Shown: piece after piece, positions 43,750 to 54,500 of the stretch
Numbering within the stretch: position 1 is the first letter of the stretch
Layout: each line of letters starts with the position of its first letter
Notes under the pieces: generated by a model
Seen by the model: only the letters and a program-made list of their open reading frames with translations
The model's database searches: none
Told to the model about the DNA's origin: nothing
Assembly (NCBI RefSeq): GCF_022808675.1
Contig: NZ_JAKZKV010000001.1
Span: forward strand, 620,001 to 684,000
DNA length: 64,000 nt
Reading direction: 5' to 3'
Origin: Parabacteroides sp. FAFU027
Lineage (GTDB): Bacteria > Bacteroidota > Bacteroidia > Bacteroidales > UBA7332
Made by a program: the position numbers and the translations under genes

Positions 43750-44792
43750 ACGTTCTCAGTTTTTTGGGTTAGAATAAGTTCAACAACAATAATCAGAAAG
43801 AATAGCCATCCTTTGAACAGACAAAATACAATCGGCTATAAATTAAGGTTAATAATACACAGACCATTCATTTCGAAATAAAGTTACAATCGGAAGATTA
43901 GGCACAATATCTAAATGATATTCAATACATAAAAGATCTATATCTGAAAAGTAAAGAGTTTACGTCCAATATATATACAAGTCCTGAAGCCACCTGTCAT
44001 TTTTGAAAATAACCAGTGCAAATCACAACACCATATAATATACAACAATCTGGTACTTCATTAAGCCCCCACCAGGTGCAAAAAACTAATTGTCTGAGCT
44101 AAAAATACTACTTTGGTAGTATTGATTTCGGGGGAAAGAATGTTGTATCTTCGTATGGAAATAGAATACCACGCATGAACAGAATGGGAAGTGCGCTTCT
44201 GAATGGCTAGTATCATAGGACAATTTATGAACCTAATTCCTGGAGACCACACAATTTAGAGGGGAAGTGCACTTCATTTTTTCTATAATGCCAGTTCAGA
44301 ATCAAGTCGTGTACTATATATGATTATTCTATATGTAACTCCGGATGTTATAACAATAATCTTTGACCTTGACCTAAACCTTAACTACAGAAAAATATAT
44401 CTATTTATTCCGTTCTTATTATTTCCCGGACTTACATCCTCAGACCATAGATGATTAAGAAATTCTGTCGGCAACTAACCGGATAGAGCAAACAACATCA
44501 ATGGTCTGATTGTTTTATTTTATATAGCTACTACAAAACCCACACCGATGGCTATTTTTCTAAAGAACCAGCAACTTTAAATATCGGACTAAGGACCCAG
44601 GTGCATGTGATTGAAAATCCATTAATTCATTCCGCTTATCAAGCGATGAATTGAAGAGATATTAAACCGACGTAGAAAAGCAACTAAAGCTTGAATGCTG
44701 CAGCTGACTCTATGTCGTTTTTTGTTTTCTCAACCTTCAGACTTCACAGCCATACCAGATTGAAATTTACTTGCATCTTCAATCTTTGAGCC
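43750..44792. other. Intergenic kilobase with one promoter/operator and possible remnants
   Basis: Apart from the promoter at 44104-44153, this stretch contains a plus-strand fragment near 44515-44652 (FSKEPATLNIGLRTQVHVIE, stop) that looks like the end of a lost protein. Otherwise it is A/T-rich with no supported gene. Confidence 0.45.
44104..44153 (+). promoter_or_regulatory. Promoter with TACTAC palindrome over the -33 region
   Basis: AATACTACTTTGGTAGTATT (44104-44123) is a near-perfect inverted repeat followed by TTG at 44122-44124 and TATCTTCG at 44146-44153 (one mismatch to the -7 consensus). The design matches that before the M28 peptidase. Downstream lie an 11-codon ORF (MNRMGSALLNG, 44175-44210) and the palindrome GAAGTGCACTTC with ATTTTTTCT behind it, so the transcript may be short. 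Confidence 0.5.
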
Positions 44793-45572
44793 ATGAAAAA
44801 GAGCGTTTTTTTTATTCTCTGCATATTGCCCGTCATAATGAGCAGTTGTGCACATTATTACTATTCACCCGGTCTCCAGCAAATTCCGTTATTTACGAAA
44901 AAGCATGATCTTCGTTTGACGGGAGGGCTTACCTTTGGGGATGATGGTTCTGATGGATTGAATGCCGGTATTGCATATTCCATATCGAATCAATTTGCAT
45001 TAATGTCAGATTATACGTTTTCATCCTCCAGTGATGCAACAGGAGGCAAACAATCGCGATTTAATGGAGCTATCGGGTACTATAAGGCCTTCCAAAAATC
45101 ATTTGTTTTTGAAACATACGCCGGACTGGGAAGTATAAGTGAACATCATTCATACACATACCCCCTATATTCACCAAATGACTTCGGATATACTAATCAA
45201 AACTACACGTCAAGATTATCGGCTTCAAAACAATTTATCCAAACTTCACTTGGATACACCTCTAGTTGTTTTGATTTAGCAGTAGGCACTCAGTTTGATT
45301 ATTTGAGATTTTATAGTGTAGAAACTAATCTGGATCCATCCTTAAGTGAGTATGGCAGAATTTGGTTTTTGTCTCAACACAAGAATATTCTATTTTTTGA
45401 ACCGTCTTTTACAGTACGAGGCGGTTGGGAATATGTCAAATTGCAAATCCAGTATATACCGTTAATTCCAGTCAATTATAAATACAAGTCTTTATTTGGG
45501 ACTAAACAGCTAAATATTGGCCTCTATTTTAATTTTCCTCAAAAGAAAAACAAAGTCAGTTCCCTGAAATAA
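44793..45572 (+). CDS. Outer-membrane beta-barrel-like lipoprotein
   Basis: 259 residues. A lipoprotein signal ends in MSSC (Cys 19). The body alternates short amphipathic strands (HDLRLTGGLTFGDDG, GLNAGIAYSISNQFALMSDY, FVFETYAGLGSISEHH, LNIGLYFNF), typical of small outer-membrane barrels of the porin-like OprF/OmpW size. Function is unknown. It is followed after 41 bases by a small exported protein gene and is probably cotranscribed with it. Confidence 0.72.
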   Translation: MKKSVFFILCILPVIMSSCAHYYYSPGLQQIPLFTKKHDLRLTGGLTFGDDGSDGLNAGIAYSISNQFALMSDYTFSSSSDATGGKQSRFNGAIGYYKAFQKSFVFETYAGLGSISEHHSYTYPLYSPNDFGYTNQNYTSRLSASKQFIQTSLGYTSSCFDLAVGTQFDYLRFYSVETNLDPSLSEYGRIWFLSQHKNILFFEPSFTVRGGWEYVKLQIQYIPLIPVNYKYKSLFGTKQLNIGLYFNFPQKKNKVSSLK

Positions 45573-45613
45573 GCCAGAAGATTACAAATCACAACAACTT
45601 AAATTCTAAAACT

Positions 45614-46057
45614 ATGAAACGATTTATTACCCTGCTTATCGTTGCAATAACTGTGACGCTTAGCTATGGAAAGCAAAAAGCTGTGCCTCTCGAAGGAACC
45701 TGGCAAATGGTACATGCCCAATACTACCACCTGGATTCACTGATGTTTCAATTCTCTGTAAAAGATGGAGACTTTCAATGGAAAGTGTTCAGCAAAGGTT
45801 ATTTCGTTGCTGTAAACCAATCCATCTATAACGGAAAGACTCAGAATGGCGGCATTTGCGGGAAATATGAACTGAAAGGTTCTAACCTGGTGGAAATCCT
45901 GGACGACCATTATCCGGATGCGATCAAATACTTTAGTAAACTGCCCCAATATACAGTACAGATTAAGGGGGACACCTTAATCCAGACAGGGCCGTATGAT
46001 GAAAAAGGACGAATGATCTATTTCCACTTTGTGGAAAAATATGTGCGGATGAAGTAG
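45614..46057 (+). CDS. Small exported lipocalin/DUF4488-like protein (paralogue 1)
   Basis: 147 residues with a signal peptide (MKRFITLLIVAITVTLSYG). The pattern EGTWQMVHAQYYHLDSLM, then GKYELKGSNLVEILDDHYPDAI, then VQIKGDTLIQTGPYDEKGR fits a lipocalin-like small barrel of the DUF4488 type, assigned by general look only. The paralogue at 56682-57125 has the same length and most of the same residues. Both are followed by the same type of beta-barrel gene, intact there and decayed here. Confidence 0.75.
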   Translation: MKRFITLLIVAITVTLSYGKQKAVPLEGTWQMVHAQYYHLDSLMFQFSVKDGDFQWKVFSKGYFVAVNQSIYNGKTQNGGICGKYELKGSNLVEILDDHYPDAIKYFSKLPQYTVQIKGDTLIQTGPYDEKGRMIYFHFVEKYVRMK

Positions 46058-46063
46058 TGATAT

Positions 46064-46333
46064 GGCGCATCTTACTCAGATACTGCCCCAAAGTACTTTG
46101 ACATCACATTTGGGACCAAACTTGATATTTCGTTAAATGAGAATAAAGGGCCTTACCGGGGAATGAATCTTGTATGCGGATTCAGCGTTAATCCAGATCA
46201 ATGGGCTATACGCTCTGAATTCGGATTAATGAAAAATCTGGCATCTTTCAATGACTACTCTGTCGTGAGCTTTTGCGTTGAATTTACATTGTATATCAAC
46301 ACATTACATAGAACATCAAAACCCAAGTCATAA
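46064..46333 (+). pseudogene. 3' remnant of an outer-membrane beta-barrel gene
   Basis: The open stretch reads ASYSDTAPKYFDITFGTKLD, then FSVNPDQWAIRSEFGLMKN, and ends at TAA 46331-46333. It aligns with the last 75 or so residues of the barrel encoded at 57224-57919 (FDVTTGTKLDLALN, SSDLNKWAIRPEIGATFN). The first two thirds of the gene are absent, and it follows directly on the stop of the small lipocalin-like gene, so a deletion joined them. Confidence 0.75.
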
Positions 46334-46344
46334 ACGACAAATGT

Positions 46345-46908
46345 ATGAAAACCAATATTCTTATCGTTTTTATGTCCTTAGCTTTTCTCTCTGAAGGGTT
46401 CTGCCAGTATGAGATAAAGAATTACCTGGTCATAAAGAATAAAATCTCGAGTGCAAAGATTAATATACCGGAAGGGAAAAGAATCAAGGTAGTAATGGAT
46501 GATAAACAATCTTTTAGTGGTCCTTTCAAAATGTATTTTGAACAGAAAACCGGGGAATTTACCCGAATCATCATTAAGGGCGACACATTGAATATCACGG
46601 ATATATCAAATATAAAGTACTATAAGTATCATGGATATGGAGTAGGTAATATATTAAGTGGAATTTCAGTATCTGTAATTGGGTTATTTATCAGGTCTGC
46701 TCCTGAAAAAAGAGCCTCAAATCATGGTTTTCAAACAATTCAAATATCTAATGAAGCAGTTGGCGATATCTTCATATATAGCGGATTAATTCCAATAGGT
46801 ATTGGATGCCTGTTGATCTGGCCATCAACCTATTCTCATCACAAATGGAGTTATACATTCATGCAAAAAGAGGTCAGAAAAAGATCAAACGAAATATTTC
46901 CATATTGA
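46345..46908 (+). CDS. Exported 187-residue protein of unknown function (paralogue 2)
   Basis: A signal peptide (MKTNILIVFMSLAFLSEGFCQ) and the same succession as in the product of 36966-37529: NYLVIKNKI, NIPEGKRIKVVM, IIIKGDTL, then two hydrophobic segments (about 100-117 and 140-155, SGLIPIGIGCLLI). Identity is moderate, so the duplication is old. The function is not recognised. It starts 11 bases after the barrel remnant. Confidence 0.72.
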   Translation: MKTNILIVFMSLAFLSEGFCQYEIKNYLVIKNKISSAKINIPEGKRIKVVMDDKQSFSGPFKMYFEQKTGEFTRIIIKGDTLNITDISNIKYYKYHGYGVGNILSGISVSVIGLFIRSAPEKRASNHGFQTIQISNEAVGDIFIYSGLIPIGIGCLLIWPSTYSHHKWSYTFMQKEVRKRSNEIFPY

Positions 46909-46982
46909 CTATTAAAGGAGAATACTGTACACTTTACTAATTTATCAGTAGTAGAATATACTCCTATCTAAAATTCAAAGCC

Positions 46983-48518
46983 ATGAAAAAACTATTCCTT
47001 ATCCTCTGTTTTGTTCTATTGGCTGCAATTGCTAACGGAGCTGTTTCAAAAAGCGTGAACGTGACCACAGTCGGCACCCTCAATACTTTGTTAACCTCAA
47101 CTGAAAAAGCAACAGTAACCGATCTCACAGTAACCGGGACAATTGATGCTCGGGATTTTAAATTTATGAGGGATAATATGACGATGCTTACGAATCTGAA
47201 TATTAGTTCGATAAATATCACTTCCTATTCAGGTGATGCCGGCCCCTCTTACTCTTCATCTTTCCCGGCAAATCAAATTTCTGAATATGCCTTTTACGAA
47301 AAGACTTCACTCAAAACAATCAAACTCCCTGCTTCAATAACATCAATCGGACAATTCGCTTTTTATCAATCCGGACTAACAGGTAGTCTCACTCTACCCG
47401 GCAATCTCAAATCTATCGGATATCTTGCCTTTTACGAATGTCCCGGTTTGACCGGCACTATCATTATCCCTAAATCTGTTAATCAAATCGATGCCGTTCC
47501 TTTCGGATTATGTAGTGGTATTACAGCATTCATTGTAGAAGATGGAAATAACTATTTCACTGCAACAAACGGAGTTCTCTTCAACAAAAATCAAACTCTG
47601 CTCATTCTGTATCCTTGTGGCAAAACAGGAAATTACGAGATTCCGGGAACGGTAAATATCATCGGAAAAAATTCATTTGCCTGGTGTGCTGGTCTGACCG
47701 GCAGCCTGATTATTCCCAATTCTGTAACCCGAATTGAAGATTTGGCGTTTAATTACTGTACAGGATTAAGTGGAATTTTGTCTATTCCCAATTCAGTCAC
47801 CTATATCGGGAGCTATGCATTTCAGTATTGTGAGGGACTTATCGGTAAAATTACTATTCCCGGTTCGGTAACCAACTTAGAAGATTATTCCTTTTCAGGA
47901 TGTAAAAGCTTTACCGGTGATTTAATTATTCCAGAGTCTGTTTCAACTGTCGGATGGTACACATTCTATGATTGCCCCGGACTGGATGGGAAGGTTCAAT
48001 TTTCTGAAACTGTTACGACAATACCATACACTGTATGCGACCAATGTCCGTCCATTAAAGAGGTGATTCTTCCCAAATGCACTAAATATATTTCAGGCAT
48101 GTCTTTTAGCGGTTGCATAGGTTTGCAGAAAATCAAGTCGGCAAATCCTTTACCTCCATCAATCAAAAGCTCGAGTTTTGAACAGGTAAACAAATCCACT
48201 TGCCAACTGATTGTTCCCATAGGTGCAAGGACAGCTTATCAGGCAGCACCTTACTGGTCAGAATTTACCAATATCACGGAACAGGACTTATCCGCCGGTA
48301 TAACTACAACCAAAACTGATATCTGCAAAGTTTATAGCTCAAATGGTCAAAACATTATCGAAAATGCGACGAATGAGTCCATTGAGGTTTTCACTCTTTC
48401 CGGAGTTTTGGTCAAAACAATTAATAACCGGGAAATAATCAAAACAATCAACCTACCTAAAGGGACTTATATTGTAAAAGTCGGAAATAATTATCAGAAA
48501 GTGGAATGTGTAAAATGA
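46983..48518 (+). CDS. BspA-like leucine-rich-repeat protein with T9SS domain, single module
   Basis: 511 residues with a signal peptide (1-20). A header of about 70 residues (SKSVNVTTVGTLNTLLTS, then LTVTGTIDARDFKFMRDNM) is followed by LRR_5 repeats of about 23 residues (LTGSLIIPNSVTRIEDLAF type), an irregular insert FIVEDGNNYFTATNGVLF, a footer VNKSTCQLIVPIGARTAYQ and a T9SS-like sorting domain ending YIVKVGNNYQKVECVK. The next gene encodes five such header-LRR-footer modules. BspA-type proteins usually mediate surface adhesion or matrix binding. Confidence 0.87.
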   Translation: MKKLFLILCFVLLAAIANGAVSKSVNVTTVGTLNTLLTSTEKATVTDLTVTGTIDARDFKFMRDNMTMLTNLNISSINITSYSGDAGPSYSSSFPANQISEYAFYEKTSLKTIKLPASITSIGQFAFYQSGLTGSLTLPGNLKSIGYLAFYECPGLTGTIIIPKSVNQIDAVPFGLCSGITAFIVEDGNNYFTATNGVLFNKNQTLLILYPCGKTGNYEIPGTVNIIGKNSFAWCAGLTGSLIIPNSVTRIEDLAFNYCTGLSGILSIPNSVTYIGSYAFQYCEGLIGKITIPGSVTNLEDYSFSGCKSFTGDLIIPESVSTVGWYTFYDCPGLDGKVQFSETVTTIPYTVCDQCPSIKEVILPKCTKYISGMSFSGCIGLQKIKSANPLPPSIKSSSFEQVNKSTCQLIVPIGARTAYQAAPYWSEFTNITEQDLSAGITTTKTDICKVYSSNGQNIIENATNESIEVFTLSGVLVKTINNREIIKTINLPKGTYIVKVGNNYQKVECVK

Positions 48519-48598
48519 TATAGTGTACAGAATATAAAACGCTCGTTTTTTATCACCTTCTGCACATGCAATTTAACCTAAACAAAAATTCAAATGCC

Positions 48599-51500
48599 AT
48601 GAAAAAAACAATCGTCTCCTTCGGTTTTGCCCTGTTGGCAATAGTTGCTTTTGGGCAGGTTTCCAAAACAGTAAATGTGAATACTGCGGGATCACTGAGC
48701 AGCCTACTCTCCGCAACTGAAAAGCAAACGGTTGCCGATCTCACTGTAACGGGAACTATTGATGCCCGCGATGTGATGTTAATGCGGGACAGTATGACTA
48801 TGTTGGCCAATCTGGATTTGTCCGGAGTCAATATAACAGCCTATACAGGAATAAAAGGCACTATAAATGAATCATTTACCTATCCGGCTAACGAAATGCC
48901 CATTTTTTCATTCTGCAATCCGTACACATACTCCGGCAAAGTCTCCCTCAAAAATGTAAAATTACCTATCTCAATAACCCAAATAGGGAATTATACGTTC
49001 TTTTTGTGCAGTGGGCTGAGTGGAAGCTTCACAATCCCAGACTCGGTCAAGTTAATTGGCAATGGAGCTTTCGGTGCCTGTGAGGGACTAACAGGAAACC
49101 TAACAATCCCATATTCGGTTACAACGATTGGGGATTCTGCTTTTTACGATTGTAAAGGTCTAACAGGCAGCTTAATCATTCCGAACACCGTGACAACGAT
49201 CGGATTTGGTGCTTTCTATCTTTGTACCGGCTTCTCTGAATTATTTTTACCCCAAAGTTTATCCGAAATATCAGATATGGCATTTGCATCATGCAGCGGT
49301 TTGAAAAAGATAACAATAGCTAATCCGATTCCTCCTACAATTTATAGTTGGACTTTCTACCAGGTAAATAAAAACACCTGTCAACTGATTGTCCCTCCAG
49401 GTTCTGAATTGGCTTATCAATCAGCAAACTATTGGTCAGACTTTTTTGCAAAAACACCCCAACCCAAAACTATTCATCTGACCACAGCGGGAACACTGAA
49501 AGACTCACTTTCCCATACTGATGCTGCAACGATTGCAAATCTTTCCTTAACCGGGCTCATTGATGCCCGCGACGTAAGGTTTATGCGGGACAGTATGACT
49601 GTATTGGCAAGCCTGGATTTGTCGGGAGTGTGTATTGCTGCCTATACGGGTACGGACGGAACTTATTCAACTAATACAACAATCTATCCCGCCAATGAAA
49701 TACCAAAATATTCTTTTAGAAGGCCCGTTTCACCATTAGGAAAAACCACACTAAAAAGTATAAAACTCCCCATTTCAATTACATCTATTGGAGATTTCGC
49801 CTTTTATAATTGCTATACACTGACAGACAGTTTATATATTCCAAACTCAGTAACTTCAATAGGCGATTTTGCTTTCTATTACTGTCCTGAATTAGTGGGT
49901 AATTTATCCTTTACCAATTCTTTAACTTCAATCGGGAAGAGCTCATTTTTCTATTGTAAAGGGCTAAAAGGTAGCTTAACCATTCCTAATTCGGTAATCT
50001 CAATCGGAGATAGCGCTTTTTTCTATTGTGGCGGGCTAATGGGTAGTTTAACAATTTCAAAATCTGTGGCATCGATAAACAATGGCGTTTTCGCCGGATG
50101 CTATGGATTAACTGGAAATTTAACGATACCAAACTCAGTGACTTCAATTGGCAATAATGCATTCTATAAGTGCAACGGACTCACAGGAAGCTTAGTAATT
50201 CCGGATTCTGTGATTTCGATTGGAAATAAGGCTTTCTTTAATTGCACCGGATTTACTGACTTACTTTTGCCCAAAAGTTTAGCTACTATATCAGATTGGG
50301 CTTTTGCTTCATGCACCGGATTGAAGAAAATAACAGACAATAATCCTGTACCTCCAACAATTTATGGCAGTACCTTTGATCAGGTAAATAAAACAAGCTG
50401 CCAACTTATTGTTCCTTCTGGTTCAGAACTGGCCTATCAATCGGCAACCTATTGGTCAGACTTTTTTGCAAATATACCCCAACCCAAAACTATCCATCTG
50501 ACCACAGCAGGGACATTAAAAGACTCACTTTCATATACTGAAGCTGCAACAATTACCGATCTCACAGTAACAGGTACTATTGATGCGCGGGATGTAAGGT
50601 TCATGCGGGACAGCATGACTGTATTGGCTAATATGGATCTGTCAGGGGTGAATATATCAGCTTATACGGGAACACTGGGTACAAATACAAATATCCAGAC
50701 CACATATCCGGTAAACGAAATGCCAATATATTCTTTTCGAAAAGTTGATTCTTATCAAAACGGCAATACTTATCTCCAGACTATAAAACTTCCCCTTTCA
50801 ATTACTTCAATCGGGGATTACGCTTTTGCATACTGTAAAGGACTGACCGGTAGTTTAATAATCCCCGATTCTGTTCATACAATTGGGAATTATGCTTTTT
50901 CAGATTGTACCGGTCTATCTGGCAGTTTAGTAATACCCAATGCTGTCACAAGTATCGGAGATTATGCATTCTCAATGTGTAGTGGACTATCAGACAATTT
51001 AATTTTCTCGTCTTCTGTAAAGACAATAGGCAATTACGCCTTTAATCATTGTACTAAACTTAAAGGCAATTTAAATCTACCAAATTCTCTCATAACAATC
51101 GGAAATGGTGCTTTTTCGTATTGCTCAGGATTTACAGGAAACCTTACTCTACCCGGTTCGGTAACTTCAATAGGGGATTATTGTTTTGAGCAATGTAAGG
51201 GGCTTAACGGAAATTTAATTATACCCGCTTCGGTTAAACAAATTGGAGCCTATGCTTTTAATGGATGTAACAAAATATCGGGCAATTTGACTATTCCCGA
51301 ATCAGTCACATATATCGGCAGTTCTGCTTTCAACTGGTGTTCGGGATTTACTGGAAATCTGATCATACCTGATTTCATAACCAATATTGAACCTGGCACT
51401 TTCAGTTATTGTAGTGGATTTAATGGATATCTTAAAATTGGAAACGCAGTTAAAACGATAGGTAGTAATGCATTTCAGGGATGTACCGGATTAACCGGCA

Positions 51501-54500
51501 ACCTGATTATGCCTAACTCTATCGAATCTATTGGTGATAATGCGTTCTACAATTGTAAAAATTTATCCGGCAATCTGACAATCCCTGATTTTGTAACCCA
51601 AATTGGGCAAAATGCTTTTGGTAAATGTAGTGGATTATCAGGAAGTCTATCGTTTCCTAAATCTATGACAACTATCAATTGGAACACTTTTAGTGGATGT
51701 TCTGGTATCACGGAATTAATTATCCCTCCAAGTATAATATCCATTTATGATTGGGCATTTAGTTCCTGTACTGGATTGACCAAAATAGTATCAGTCCATA
51801 CACAACCAGTGTCAATAGGCTCTTACACTTTTGACCAGGTAAATAAATCAGCCGTTCAACTGATCGTTCCGACAGGATCAACAGCAGCTTACCAATCTGC
51901 AACCTATTGGTCAGCGTTTACCAATATAACAGAGCAGGACTTTGGATTCAGTAAGAAAATTCATGTAATACTACCCGGGACTCTGGGTGCTTTACTTAAT
52001 GCATTTGACATATCAATTATATCATCTCTTTCTTTGACCGGCACTATAGATGCACGAGATATTAAACTTATACGTGACAGTCTCGTTTCTATTACCGATC
52101 TGGACTTATCAGGAGTCAATATAGTGTCATATACTGGAAAAGGGGGTACCTATACTGACTCATTGACCACTTATCCTGCTAATGAATTACCTGTTTACGC
52201 ATTCAGTACACCAGGTACATACTCCTATTATAACAATAAAAGCAATCTCAAATCATTCAAACTACCCTCCACCATAAATTCAATTGGTAATAGTGCTTTT
52301 GCCTATTGCTCAAAATTGACTGGCAACCTTGTCATTCCCGGATCCGTAAAATCAATTGGTGATTACGCATTTTATTATTGCTATGGATTTAATGGAAACC
52401 TGATAATTCCTGACTCGGTCTGTATGATCGGGGATTATGCTTTTTATTCCTGCAACGGATTTAGTGGCAACCTGACTATTTCAAATTCAGTGAAAGTGAT
52501 TGGAAAATCCGCTTTTTCAAATTGCAATGGATTTTATGGTAGCCTAACTTTGCCTAATGCTGTTACAGCCGTTGGAGAATATGCTTTTTCTTGGTGTGGA
52601 GGACTAACTGGTAATATCATTATACCGGCAACATTAGATTCCATTTCATCAGGGATTTTCATTGGATGTAGCAGATTGACAGGCAGTTTGGCCCTTCCTC
52701 CAAACATCAAATATATTGGTAAAAATGCTTTTCAGGGATGTAGTAGTTTAAGCGGAAATTTAATTATTCCTGATTCAATAAAAAGAATTGGTAGCTATGC
52801 GTTTGGTTATTGCTACGGATTTACCGGCAACTTAAGGCTCTCAAATTCACTGACTAAAATTGAATCCGGCACTTTTTACGGATGTGGCGGTCTATCAGGA
52901 AATCTGACAATCCCTAACTCAGTCATAACCATTGAATCATCAGCATTCGCTGAATGTAAAGGATTTACAGGAAATCTAACACTTCCAAATTCAGTAAAAA
53001 AAATAGGTAGTGATGCATTTAGTTATTGCAGTGGATTTACCGAAGATTTAGTGCTTCCATCTTCCATTGATACTATAGAAGACTGGGCATTTCGAGGATG
53101 TAGCGGATTATCTGGAAGAGTATCAATTCCATCATCCGTTAAATCTATTGAATCAAATGCTTTTGATGAATGTTGGGGAATTTCAGAATTCCTGGTTGAT
53201 GATAATAATGCATATTACTCATCATCAAATGGTATGTTATTGGATAAAAATCAAAACCTTTTAATTCAATGTCCACTGGCTAAACAAGGAATCGTCCAAA
53301 TACCCCAGACTGTAACAACTATTGGTAATCATGCATTTTATAACTGCAACAAACTAACCGGAGACCTGATTTTACCGGATCACCTCAAGACTATCGGCTC
53401 TGAGGCATTTCAGGGATGTAGCGGTCTGACAGGAAATCTAACAATCCCTAATCAGGTAAGAACTATCAGTTACCAGGCATTCAATGGTTGCAGTGGATTC
53501 ACTGGAAGACTAACAATTCCAAATTCTGTCTCAACAATTGATTGGAAGGCTTTTTATGGATGTAATGGTTTTTCTGAATTATTTTTGTCTCAAAACATCG
53601 AACAGATATACGATCTGACATTCGGCCCCTGCAACAATCTAAAAAAAATAATGTCGGCCAGTGTTGTACCACCTCTGATTTATTCGTATGCAAATCCGTT
53701 TGATCAAATAAATAAAAACAGTTGTCAGCTTATTGTCCCTACAGGATCAAAAACAGCCTACAAATCGGCAACCTACTGGTCTGATTTTTCTAATATTATA
53801 GAACAGGATTTTACCATAAGAAAAGTCATTGATGTAATCACACCAGGAACATTATGCAATCTACTCAACATTAATGAAGCTGACACAATTACAGATTTAA
53901 CTGTGATAGGTTTTATTGACGCCCGAGACGTAAGATTTATGCGGGACAGCATGAGTGCATTAATTAACCTGGACTTATCTGGTGTAAAAATTGCATCTTA
54001 TACTGGAACAGAAGGTACCAATTCTAATACTTTATCCTATTATCCGGTAAACGAAATGCCCGTATATTCATTCTCTAAACCCGATGAAGATTATCCAGAT
54101 TACTACTATTATTATTCAGATCCGGTTCTTCTCAAAACAATTAAACTACCAGTCTCAATCACCTCAATCGGAAGCATGGCATTTGCTTATTGTATGAGAT
54201 TAACCGGAAACCTGATGATTCCAGATTCTGTAATTTATATTGGTAAAGGAGCTTTTGCGTATTGTATCCAATTAACTGGTAGTCTTAATATCCCCAACTC
54301 AGTAACTTCAATTGGGGATGGTGCATTTGCATATTGTTCCGGGTTAGACGGTGAGCTGACTATTCCTCGCTCTTTAAAAACAATCGGTGATGGTACTTTT
54401 GCCGCATGCTATGAATTAACAGGCAGTTTAATGTTACCTAATTCGGTGAAAAATATCGGGAAATATGCATTCTACGGCTGCAGTAACTTAACCGGAAATT

